From assembly GCA_031367505.1 (NCBI GenBank), contig JANLPY010000483.1, positions 1 to 5,523 on the forward strand: DNA of 5,523 bases, read 5' to 3'. Both the position numbers and the translations under genes were made by a program. This document shows, piece by piece, positions 1 to 4,264 of the stretch (position 1 is its first letter; each line of letters begins with the position of its first letter). Below the pieces are notes generated by a model, which had not been told where the DNA came from, did not search any database, and worked only from the letters and a program-made list of their open reading frames with translations. The stretch comes from JAKFWF01 sp031367505. GTDB lineage: Bacteria; Pseudomonadota; Alphaproteobacteria; Rhizobiales; Hyphomicrobiaceae.

Positions 1-1
1 C

Positions 2-67
2 CTCGCCGATATCGAGGCGCTGCTGCCCTGGAACGTTGCGGCTGCCGCGCTAAAACCGACGCGATAG
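2..67 (+). CDS. IS66-family transposase (TnpC type), C-terminal 21 residues
   Basis: Frame 2 from the window edge reads LADIEALLPWNVAAAALKPTR and stops at TAG (65-67). The IEALLPWN stretch matches the conserved tail of IS66 transposases, in which the C-terminal element ends with a segment like RIDELLPWN. The catalytic DDE domain and zinc-binding region would lie upstream, outside the window, so integrity and activity cannot be judged. The identification rests on a short motif, but the IS66-like terminal repeat at the expected short distance downstream supports it independently. Confidence 0.7.
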   Translation, partial: LADIEALLPWNVAAAALKPTR

Positions 68-112
68 CGTCGCTGGCCGACCCGCCGCCCGTCAAGCGGA
101 AACCAACGCCGA

Positions 113-140
113 GTGCGACGGTCGTTCGTGGGGCGCTTAC
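113..140. repeat. Putative right terminal inverted repeat of the IS66-family element
   Basis: The outer bases CGCTTAC end at 140. The inward GTAAGCGCCCC pattern is typical of IS66-family termini. The inner boundary is approximate because the partner repeat is not in the window. Confidence 0.6.
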
Positions 141-346
141 CCCTGCACTCGCAAAAAGTGAAGGGAATGCATCACGAGGTGCTGTGGTTGTGCGGCTCCG
201 GCCACTTGTTCAAGGCGACACCGAGCAATCTAAAATTCGGTCACTGGTGTCCGCTGTGTTGGAAGGCGCGGCGTCCGGAAACGTCGGCGAAGAATAGCAG
301 AGCGGGGTGGGCGCGGCGCAGAAGCCGACTCACTACCGAGCAATAG
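113..346 (+). pseudogene. Treble-clef zinc-ribbon protein, 5' end replaced by the IS66 end
   Basis: The open frame runs from a stop at 65-67 to TAG at 344-346. A GTG at 113 or an ATG at 167 could start it. From about residue 24 (GTG numbering) it reads LWLCGSGHLFKATPSNLKFG, followed by HWCPLC. This is the Cys-x3-His plus Cys-x2-Cys (C27, H31, C46, C49) zinc-ribbon/treble-clef pattern often seen as W-C-x2-GH-x-F/W-x-A-x-P-x2-L-x2-G-x-WCP-x-C in DUF4379-like and nuclease-associated zinc ribbons. The coding sequence 5' of 140 belongs to the IS end, so residues before about 10 are not native and the first part of the domain is lost. The basic tail (ARRRSRL) is short. It is probably a remnant of a longer DNA-binding or nuclease-associated protein. 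Expression from the IS end is possible but speculative. Confidence 0.6.
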
Positions 347-377
347 AAATCGCCCACACCGTTACCGATGTGAGCGA
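341..377 (-). terminator. Intrinsic terminator hairpin, copy A (3' end of TPR/Ig-like operon)
   Basis: In minus-strand RNA, bases 377-350 fold as U-CGC-U-CACAUCG, loop GUAA (a GNRA-type tetraloop), CGGUGUG-G-GCG-A. This is a 12-bp stem with two G-U wobbles, followed by AUUUCUAUUG. On the plus strand the two wobbles become A-C mismatches, so the structure favours minus-strand transcripts. It lies 61 bases beyond the stop of the Ig-like gene and just past the stop of a DUF6197 remnant. Confidence 0.65.
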
Positions 378-392
378 GATCGGCCATCACGC
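341..392. repeat. 52-base direct repeat, copy A
   Basis: It matches 2557-2608 without gaps at 46 of 52 positions by direct comparison. The copy contains a DUF6197-type stop codon (TCA at 387-389 on plus) and the hairpin. The stem is identical in both copies, and two of the six differences fall in the hairpin loop (364-365). Confidence 0.9.
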
Positions 393-428
393 AGCCGCGA
401 TTGCCTTGTCAAGCAGGAACAGCAGCAC
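387..428 (-). pseudogene. DUF6197-like gene remnant: last 13 codons and stop
   Basis: On the minus strand this reads VLLFLLDKAIAAA then TGA, ending at the same aligned stop as the fuller DUF6197 frame at 2932-2603 (VLSVLEMAIANA, TGA). The tail resembles the EVL-x-LL-x-AI-x-A ending of DUF6197 proteins. Upstream homology is lost just before the TAG stop (438-440) of the Ig-like gene, so this is a 3' stump without its body. It is a fragment and not translatable by itself. Confidence 0.55.
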
Positions 429-437
429 GAGGCAGAA

Positions 438-1289
438 CTAAATTTCTTGAAATATGGGAACGAGGTTGACCACTTGTGTCTCCGTCACCTCCGGCGGCTC
501 GGCGCCGTCGAGGCCAAGGCAGTGGAGTGTGTATTCGGTACGAGTGCGCAAGGGGGGACTAATGAAGCCGGTCGCTCCGGACGACGTGGCCGTCGAGAGC
601 ACGGTTCCACCGGTCGAGACGGTGCAGCTTTTTGCGTGTACGGTGTTCCAGAACAGGCGTGCCGATTGGCCGGCCTGAACGAGTTTGGGGAGTGCGGTGA
701 GGTGGCCGCTCATTTTCAAGCCAGACCCGAGGGCATCGACGCTGCGACCGCCAACGGAAGAGGCGGAGTCGCCGATGGTGAGAAAGTCGACGAAGTCGAT
801 GGCATATGCGACACAGCGCCCGGCAACGTTGTCGCAAGATTGGTCGAGATCGCAGGTAGCCATTGCGGTCGACACGCAGGAGCGGTCTGTCCGGGAGAGT
901 TGATATCGGCCGCTGCCCAGAGAAACACAAGAAAAATGTGGGTTGCAGTTGAATGGAATCTCAGGTCGAGGTGGTGGCGGAGGTGGTGGCATATGCGGCG
1001 GCGAATAAGCCAGCGAAACATAGGATCCGTTGAAGCACGACAAGCCTACGATCTGACCCAGTTCGTTGTATGTCGCTGCGCCCCTGCCGGTTCTAATCCA
1101 TGCCTCATCAAATCTGTCCAAGAACGCTTGGAGCGTGCTATTCGTGTCGATGTACTCGTTCCCGACGTCTCCATGCTCGTAATACGCAACGCAGCCCCAC
1201 GGGTAACAATAGGAAATAGCCGCCACCCACAACGGTAGCGCGGCACTCGCGGCAACGATTATTGCAAGGATCAAGCTTTTGACGGTCAT
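438..1289 (-). CDS. Secreted cysteine-rich protein with polyproline linker and C-terminal Ig-like domain
   Basis: 283 residues, second gene of a two-gene unit. A signal peptide or N-terminal membrane segment covers residues 4-24 (Lys4, then SLILAIIVAASAALPLWVAA). A cysteine-containing N-domain follows (C28, C33, C85), then seven prolines (101-107), then a middle segment with C115, C121, C138, C146, C152 and C159. A C-terminal Ig-like domain (about 198-283) has LVQAGQSARLFWNT, SCTVS (C222), SGATGFISPPL, TEYTLHC (C257) and ends VVNLVPIFQEI. C222 and C257 are placed like the core disulfide of an Ig sandwich. This C-terminal pattern resembles Ig-like domains abundant in Patescibacteria surface proteins. 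Exported or cell-surface location is inferred and the function is unknown. There is no clear Shine-Dalgarno in the 11-base gap, so translation may depend on the upstream gene. Confidence 0.8.
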   Translation of the reverse strand: MTVKSLILAIIVAASAALPLWVAAISYCYPWGCVAYYEHGDVGNEYIDTNSTLQAFLDRFDEAWIRTGRGAATYNELGQIVGLSCFNGSYVSLAYSPPHMPPPPPPPRPEIPFNCNPHFSCVSLGSGRYQLSRTDRSCVSTAMATCDLDQSCDNVAGRCVAYAIDFVDFLTIGDSASSVGGRSVDALGSGLKMSGHLTALPKLVQAGQSARLFWNTVHAKSCTVSTGGTVLSTATSSGATGFISPPLRTRTEYTLHCLGLDGAEPPEVTETQVVNLVPIFQEI

Positions 1290-1300
1290 ATATAATTTTC

Positions 1301-2407
1301 TTATAGATTATTGATAAGACTTTTCGTCACTTGACGCATAACTTCTTTTTCCGTTTTGTCCAATGTAATGTCTCTGTCGATAATATCGGGAAGATATTTT
1401 ATGATCTTATTCACGTCTTCTACGCGATTTCCGTTGATTGCGTAGAGCTGTCTGGCAAGTTGCAGGTGTGCTATTGACAAGTTCGAGTTGATGTTGAGCG
1501 CGCGACGAAGGTCCTTGAACGACCCGCCTATTGATAATTGTTGCTGGTGCGGGTCGGCCATACGGGCGGCTTTCAAAAAGGATCGTTTTGCACGTTCGAC
1601 ATACGCATTTGCGTAAGTAGGATCAGTTCGAATGGATATTTGCAAAAGGCGGTCGGCATCATCGAGCGCACTTGCGGTTGCAACAGGAGACAGTAGCGCG
1701 GCTGAGTAGCACGCTTCTGCCGTCTCTCTATGATTGGTGCTGTGATCGCACACATAGAGAAATTGCCCCTTGGCGAGATCGTATTTCGATCTTCCGGCAT
1801 TGAGCTTAGCCATGCCACACAGGGACAAGAGATTGTTTGATTTGTTGCGAAGCGACCGGGCGAAATAGTTTTCAGCGGTATTTACGTCGCCCTGAAGAAG
1901 ATAAGCATGCCCTTTATGTGCCAAAGTGTCAGCATTTGTCGGATCGATGGCAAGTGCCAGATCGTAGTATTTGTGGGCGTCGGTGTAGGCTTGCTCGATT
2001 TCGTATACATAACCTTTCAACGCGAGGGCTTGAACATTGCTCGGGTCTCCACGCAGGACTTGATCGACCAGCAGTAGCGCTTGATCGCCTAATGTGCGTT
2101 CCTTGAATTGCAGCGATCCCATCTGGGCCAAGGTGAGAGCCTTGTCTAGAAGTGCTTGGGTGTCGGCCGGGTCTTTGGCGAGTCGAGCATCGGTCGCGGC
2201 CAGCGCCGCTTCGAATTCGTTGCTGTTGAAACTGGCGGGGAAAGAAGTGCTTTCGGTCGTTGCGGTTGGTTGGCCGGTTACGGGGTAGACCGGTATTTGC
2301 GCCCTCTGGTGTGGCTGGTGTTGGAGCGACCAGTAAAAGACGCCGAGTGCGGACGCACAAAGCACCAAGACGATGCTGATAATCGTCTTCATTATTTGGC
2401 GGTTCAT
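1301..2407 (-). CDS. Membrane-anchored tetratricopeptide (TPR) repeat protein
   Basis: 368 residues. Residues 7-28 form one hydrophobic segment (IISIVLVLCASALGVFYW) after a basic N-terminus (MNRQIMK), so a single N-terminal anchor with the rest outside the cytoplasm is likely. No proper lipobox is present around C17. A Pro/Thr/Ser-rich linker (about 31-62) leads into TPR-type helix pairs: about 83-121, 122-155 (NVQALALKGYVYEIEQAYTDA, with the DP ending) and 156-189 (ADTLAHKGHAYLLQGDVNTAE), plus degenerate repeats at about 225-320. The C-terminus is basic and charged. TPRs bind proteins, and with the secreted partner 11 bases downstream an envelope complex is plausible. M1 is used as start; M6 (2392) is possible. 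Its 3' half is clearly A+T richer than the flanks, suggesting transfer. Confidence 0.82.
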   Translation of the reverse strand: MNRQIMKTIISIVLVLCASALGVFYWSLQHQPHQRAQIPVYPVTGQPTATTESTSFPASFNSNEFEAALAATDARLAKDPADTQALLDKALTLAQMGSLQFKERTLGDQALLLVDQVLRGDPSNVQALALKGYVYEIEQAYTDAHKYYDLALAIDPTNADTLAHKGHAYLLQGDVNTAENYFARSLRNKSNNLLSLCGMAKLNAGRSKYDLAKGQFLYVCDHSTNHRETAEACYSAALLSPVATASALDDADRLLQISIRTDPTYANAYVERAKRSFLKAARMADPHQQQLSIGGSFKDLRRALNINSNLSIAHLQLARQLYAINGNRVEDVNKIIKYLPDIIDRDITLDKTEKEVMRQVTKSLINNL

Positions 2408-2413
2408 ACGCCA

Positions 2414-2421
2414 AGTCTACA
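2414..2421 (-). promoter_or_regulatory. Candidate -10 element (TGTAGACT) 6 bases before the TPR start
   Basis: TGTAGACT holds a TAnnnT-type hexamer (TAGACT) preceded by TG, an extended -10 form. At 6 bases from the ATG it would start transcription at or near the start codon (a leaderless message). The same octamer lies 7 bases before the Replic_Relax ATG. No convincing -35 or Shine-Dalgarno is visible. The rest of the leader, 2422-2556, shows only a weak GGCTC-GAAT-GAGCC hairpin at 2505-2518. Confidence 0.35.
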
Positions 2422-2556
2422 TGAGGGATCGGTCGGTCGGCGTCTAGCCTGTGGACAACGCAAGGGAGACTGGCAGGACGGTCGGCATCAGCGCTACTTG
2501 ATCCGGCTCGAATGAGCCCAGCCAGTGGCGAATCATCGTTTGTCGGGTGGTCATTG

Positions 2557-2593
2557 CAAGAGAAATCGCCCACACCGTTGGCGATGTGAGCGA
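2557..2593 (-). terminator. Intrinsic terminator hairpin, copy B (3' end of DUF6197 unit)
   Basis: The minus-strand RNA from 2593 to 2566 forms the same 12-bp stem as copy A (CACAUCG with CGGUGUG, flanked by U-G, CGC/GCG and U-A) with loop CCAA instead of GUAA. It is followed by AUUUCUCUUG. It starts 10 bases after the DUF6197 stop codon, the expected place for a terminator. Confidence 0.65.
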
Positions 2594-2608
2594 GGTCGAC
2601 GATCACGC
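2557..2608. repeat. 52-base direct repeat, copy B
   Basis: Ungapped match to 341-392 at 46 of 52 bases. Beyond the repeat, towards the DUF6197 coding sequence, similarity falls but stays recognisable at protein level. On the other side it ends abruptly at 2557. Confidence 0.9.
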
Positions 2609-2932
2609 GTTGGCGATCGCCATTTCGAGCACGGACAGCACCTCGCGGTGCGTCGTTCTCGGCCTGTCATTCCACCCTTGAATCGTTGGGTAGTTGCCAG
2701 GCACTTGGATTTGATCCCGAATGAGCTGGAAGGCTCGGTCGAGATCTGCCTCGCTGGCTTTGCCGCGAATAGCAACGCGGCGAAGAGCGCCCTCAAGACA
2801 CCAGGAACAAGCGGTTTTGGATTGCAGTGGGACACGAGCGTCGGTTTTATCGTACGCCCACGAATGCTGCGATCACGACTGAGGTTGGGAAAGTAAAACG
2901 CAGGTCTGGCCGAGGATTTCTTTCGGTCTCAC
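2603..2932 (-). pseudogene. DUF6197-family gene with in-frame TGA at codon 20
   Basis: The frame runs from GTG (2930-2932), which has AGGAG 8 bases upstream, to TGA (2603-2605): 109 sense or stop codons, a normal size for DUF6197. It reads VRPKEILGQTCVLLSQPQS, stop, SQHSWAYDK, then ACSWCLEGAL (41-50), a helical stretch, WNDRPRTTHREVL (87-99) and a terminal AIANA. The CxWCxxGAL and WNDxPxRT-xxEVL motifs are the DUF6197 hallmarks. The product's role is unknown in the family. TGA at 2873-2875 (codon 20) interrupts the frame between an intact start region and an intact body, and no alternative start follows it closely. I call it a pseudogene, but a sequencing error is not excluded. It is the last gene of the minus operon, 61 bases after the coiled-coil gene. 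Confidence 0.7.
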
Positions 2933-2940
2933 GAGAGTCA

Positions 2941-2946
2941 CTCCTG
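2941..2946 (-). promoter_or_regulatory. Ribosome binding site (CAGGAG) deciding the DUF6197 GTG start
   Basis: On the minus strand CAGGAG is separated by 8 bases (TGACTCTC) from GTG at 2932-2930. This spacing is good and supports the GTG as the original start of the broken DUF6197 frame. Confidence 0.6.
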
Positions 2947-2993
2947 TTCGCTGACCCACACCGATGATCGATGCAGGGTGGCGAGCGGGAGCA

Positions 2994-3281
2994 CTATTTG
3001 AGCGCGGGTCGTGGGAGATCGAGCTTCTGTTCGATGCGGGTGAGGCGTCGACTGTGGTCGATGATTTCCGGCGCGAAGCCTTCGAGGTTGCGGAGGCGCT
3101 TGCCCTGGTCGAGCATTTCCTTATTGATCATGCGCAGCTGGTCGTCGTGTGAGGAGAGGTGCGCAAACACGCGCTGGAAATTGTCTAGCATCTTTCCATT
3201 TAATTCATCAAACCGATCGTCGAAATCGTCAGCGAGGCCTGACATCATTGCTGCAAGTTTTTCGAATTGGTCGTTGGTCAT
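2994..3281 (-). CDS. Small coiled-coil protein, fourth gene of the CHC2-RHH operon
   Basis: 95 residues, very charged and without cysteine or a membrane segment. Residues about 1-90 are nearly all helical with hydrophobic positions at heptad-like spacing (FEKLAAMMSGL, FDDRFDELNGKM, LRMINKEMLDQGKRL, RRLTRIEQKL), so an oligomeric coiled coil is predicted. I do not recognise the family. Its ATG overlaps the TGA of the preceding RHH gene (ATGA, 3278-3281), so the two are translationally coupled and probably made in similar amounts. This suggests it partners the RHH protein, as small coiled-coil accessories do in partition or relaxosome systems. A role in oligomerising or tethering a DNA-bound complex is inference only. 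Confidence 0.75.
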   Translation of the reverse strand: MTNDQFEKLAAMMSGLADDFDDRFDELNGKMLDNFQRVFAHLSSHDDQLRMINKEMLDQGKRLRNLEGFAPEIIDHSRRLTRIEQKLDLPRPALK

Positions 3282-3454
3282 GCTCTATATATTACGCGCG
3301 AATAATCTCTTTGCAATTGCCTAACAGACGCTTCCAAAATCGCGCGACGTGTAGTGCCTTGTCGCTTGGTTTCCTCGTCCATCCATTGCAACAGATCCGG
3401 GTCGAATAGTGTGGTGATCGATTTCGATCGCAAAGGGATGTGCCGTGTCATCAT
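3278..3454 (-). CDS. Ribbon-helix-helix (CopG/Arc-type) DNA-binding protein 2
   Basis: 58 residues from the first of two adjacent ATGs (3454; the second at 3451 gives 57). The body KSITTLFDPDLLQWMDEETK, followed by RQGTTRRAILEASVRQLQRD, fits the RHH fold: a short strand (SITTLF), helix A (PDLLQWMDEETKRQG) and, after TTRRA, helix B (ILEASVRQLQRDY). RHH proteins dimerise through the strand and insert it into the major groove. It starts 4 bases after the stop of RHH protein 1 with no clear Shine-Dalgarno, so coupling to the upstream gene is likely. Upstream in-frame codons to 3514 overlap that gene and are discarded. Likely roles are autorepressor of the operon or accessory at a transfer origin. 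Confidence 0.78.
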   Translation of the reverse strand: MMTRHIPLRSKSITTLFDPDLLQWMDEETKRQGTTRRAILEASVRQLQRDYSRVIYRA

Positions 3455-3458
3455 AGAG

Positions 3459-3659
3459 TTACATTTTGATGACCTGCAATTTATCTTGCTCAACTGTCTG
3501 CGTCCGCGCTTCATTCCATAAATAAAACGCCCGCTCGATGATTGCGTTGCGTCGCAATCCGGTCGCTTCGCTCAGTTGTTGCAACTCTTGCAAAAAATCG
3601 ACCGGTAGATTTGTGGTGAATGAGACGCGTTTTTCTTTCCGAAAGATGGTGTAGGTCAT
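3459..3659 (-). CDS. Ribbon-helix-helix (CopG/Arc-type) DNA-binding protein 1
   Basis: 66 residues. RVSFTTNLP (11-19) is the DNA-contacting strand. Helix A, VDFLQELQQLSEATG (20-34), and helix B, RRNAIIERAFYLWNEARTQ (36-54), complete the fold. The LP-x2-F-x2-L-x2-L-x-x-x-T-G-x-RRNAIIERA pattern is a textbook RHH signature. The start at 3659 is preferred over upstream in-frame codons because it follows the CHC2 stop by 7 bases, has GAGG just upstream (2-base spacing, shorter than ideal), and only the part after it has domain-like sequence. It differs clearly in sequence from RHH protein 2, so the pair is not a recent duplication. They may form heterodimers or bind separate palindromes in the 3961-4271 region. 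Confidence 0.82.
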   Translation of the reverse strand: MTYTIFRKEKRVSFTTNLPVDFLQELQQLSEATGLRRNAIIERAFYLWNEARTQTVEQDKLQVIKM

Positions 3660-3666
3660 CGCCTCA

Positions 3667-3960
3667 TTATATCCCGTACTTTTCGGAAAGCAAAATCGCC
3701 GCATCCACAATCGAGCACGCTTCGAGTGCGGCGATGAGATCGAGGACGTTGCCGCCGCGTTTGCATGCGCCATGACAGTACCAGGCGCGTCCATCGGCGC
3801 TGATCCGGAACGCGCGCTTGTTGTTGCCATCGTGGATCGGACAGCTTGTCGCGTAACTTGCGCTCTCGCGTTTCAGGGGATGCTTCAGGTAGCTCCTAAT
3901 CGCGACCGTCACCAGCACCTGGGCTTTGATCTCAGCCATATCGATCCGTATTTGTTGCAT
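3667..3960 (-). CDS. Stand-alone CHC2 primase-type zinc-finger protein
   Basis: 97 residues. Residues 40-66 carry CPIHDGNNKRAF, RAWYCHGACKRGG, with candidate zinc ligands C40, H43, C62 and C66. NVLDLIAALEACS (71-83), DAAILLSEKYGI follows. This is the N-terminal zinc-binding (CHC2) module of DnaG-type primases, where it recognises template DNA. Here it is the whole protein: there is no Toprim catalytic domain and the protein ends right after the module. The second knuckle is Cys-x3-Cys rather than the usual Cys-x2-Cys. Such short CHC2 proteins occur on plasmids and conjugative elements. Start at 3960 is adopted, with M8 (3939) possible. First gene of a four- or five-gene minus operon, divergent from Replic_Relax. 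A DNA-priming or origin-recognition accessory role is inferred. Confidence 0.82.
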   Translation of the reverse strand: MQQIRIDMAEIKAQVLVTVAIRSYLKHPLKRESASYATSCPIHDGNNKRAFRISADGRAWYCHGACKRGGNVLDLIAALEACSIVDAAILLSEKYGI

Positions 3961-3998
3961 GGGCTCACTCTCGTCCGTTCATCAGCGATCATCAGCCC

Positions 3999-4010
3999 CG
4001 AGCCGGCTCG
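3999..4010. promoter_or_regulatory. Perfect 12-base palindrome, candidate operator of the CHC2-RHH operon
   Basis: CGAGCCGGCTCG equals its own reverse complement. It lies 38 bases upstream of the CHC2 ATG, a normal place for an operator. RHH proteins encoded in the same operon usually bind such symmetric sites. Confidence 0.4.
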
Positions 4011-4020
4011 ACGGCCGACG

Positions 4021-4063
4021 GTCAAGGCGACTGTCGCGGACTTATCTGGGCTCAGGCCTTGAC
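4021..4063. repeat. 8-bp inverted repeat GTCAAGGC / GCCTTGAC with 27-base spacer
   Basis: GTCAAGGC at 4021-4028 and GCCTTGAC at 4056-4063 are exact reverse complements. The spacer includes a small GCGA-CTG-TCGC symmetry at 4027-4037 overlapping the left arm. It could form a looped stem in single-stranded DNA or bind a dimeric protein at two sites. Confidence 0.5.
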
Positions 4064-4134
4064 GGGCGGCCGTGCCGGCTATGCTTGAAAGCGCTGCGGA
4101 GGCCGTCTTTCCTCGGGCTTGGGCGTTTCCTGCT

Positions 4135-4151
4135 GACTGTCCAGGACTGTC
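4135..4151. repeat. Direct repeat GACTGTC spaced exactly one helical turn
   Basis: GACTGTC occurs at 4135-4141 and 4145-4151, a 10-base period. A third copy is at 4029-4035. The junction GTCC-A-GGAC (4139-4147) is itself palindromic. This may be an iteron-like or cooperative binding site. Chance is not excluded for a 7-mer. Confidence 0.4.
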
Positions 4152-4163
4152 TTGCGCGCGCCA

Positions 4164-4181
4164 TGTTCGGGCGTCCGAACA
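4164..4181. repeat. Hairpin-forming inverted repeat TGTTCGG-GCGT-CCGAACA
   Basis: Perfect 7-bp arms around a 4-base loop (4171-4174). No T-tract follows on either strand, so it is unlike a terminator. Position about 90 bases before the Replic_Relax start suggests an operator or an oriT stem. Confidence 0.5.
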
Positions 4182-4209
4182 CGCTGGCTGGCGTCGCAGC
4201 CATTGGGCG

Positions 4210-4243
4210 CAATCCAAAGATGTCCACGTGGTCGAATGGATTG
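4210..4243. promoter_or_regulatory. Nested inverted repeat upstream of Replic_Relax, candidate operator
   Basis: The outer arms CAATCCA (4210-4216) and TGGATTG (4237-4243) are exact reverse complements. Near the centre lies the perfect 8-base palindrome CCACGTGG (4224-4231). The right arm overlaps where a -35 element would fall for the candidate -10 at 4257-4264, so binding here would be expected to control the Replic_Relax gene. Confidence 0.45.
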
Positions 4244-4256
4244 TCCGTGGCGTGGG

Positions 4257-4264
4257 TGTAGACT
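4257..4264 (+). promoter_or_regulatory. Candidate -10 element (TGTAGACT) close to the Replic_Relax start
   Basis: TGTAGACT lies 7 bases before ATG 4272 and is identical to the octamer before the TPR gene. GGAGG (4265-4269) follows directly but is only 2 bases from the ATG, too close for normal use. Either the message is nearly leaderless, or transcription starts upstream with a tightly spaced Shine-Dalgarno. Confidence 0.35.

Larger units (their letters stand above)
1..140 (+). mobile_element. Right end of an IS66-family insertion sequence (left part outside window)
   Basis: The first 67 bases encode the C-terminus of an IS66-type transposase. About 73 non-coding bases follow, ending in CGGTCGTTCGTGGGGCGCTTAC at 119-140 (shown here as its two halves: CGGTCGTTCGT and GGGGCGCTTAC). 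Read inwards on the other strand the end begins GTAAGCGCCCC, which fits the GTAA-starting terminal inverted repeats known for IS66 elements. These usually make an 8-base target duplication, here predicted as CCCTGCAC (141-148), but the left flank lies outside the window. Immediately after 140 the sequence becomes a different, zinc-ribbon coding frame, which supports 140 as the junction. The exact end is inferred from family knowledge. Confidence 0.7.

Noticed and set aside
969..989. G-rich plus-strand tract (GGTGG-type runs) as a G-quadruplex
   Set aside because: Only GG runs; it is the complement of proline codons in the polyproline linker, so coding explains it.
447..1238. 263-codon open frame on plus, antisense to the Ig-like gene
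   Set aside because: Low-complexity Arg/Gly-rich translation without a domain, opposite a gene with signal peptide and Ig motifs; it is a product of composition.
1929..2606. 225-codon frame on minus starting at the DUF6197 stop (reads DLAHIANGVGDF)
   Set aside because: It runs through the terminator hairpin and then out of frame into the TPR gene. The first codons are similar in both repeats, but conservation follows the hairpin stem rather than codon positions.
341..2608. Repeats as integron attC sites bounding gene cassettes
   Set aside because: No GTTRRRY or RYYYAAC core sites in either repeat, and the structure is a simple terminator hairpin.
2873..2875. TGA as a recoded sense codon (alternative genetic code)
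   Set aside because: TGA ends Replic_Relax (5262-5264), RHH protein 2 (3278-3280) and the DUF6197 frame itself, each at family-consistent lengths; G+C content also does not suit the known TGA-glycine lineages.
4164..4181. TGTTCGG-GCGT-CCGAACA as a LexA/SOS box
   Set aside because: Arm sequence and spacing do not fit the known GAAC-N4-GTTC, GTTC-N7-GTTC or CTGT-N8-ACAG boxes.
4042..4203. 53-codon basic frame on minus starting at 4203
   Set aside because: Arg/Pro-rich without a motif or ribosome site, and lies across several inverted repeats; intergenic regulatory DNA explains it better.
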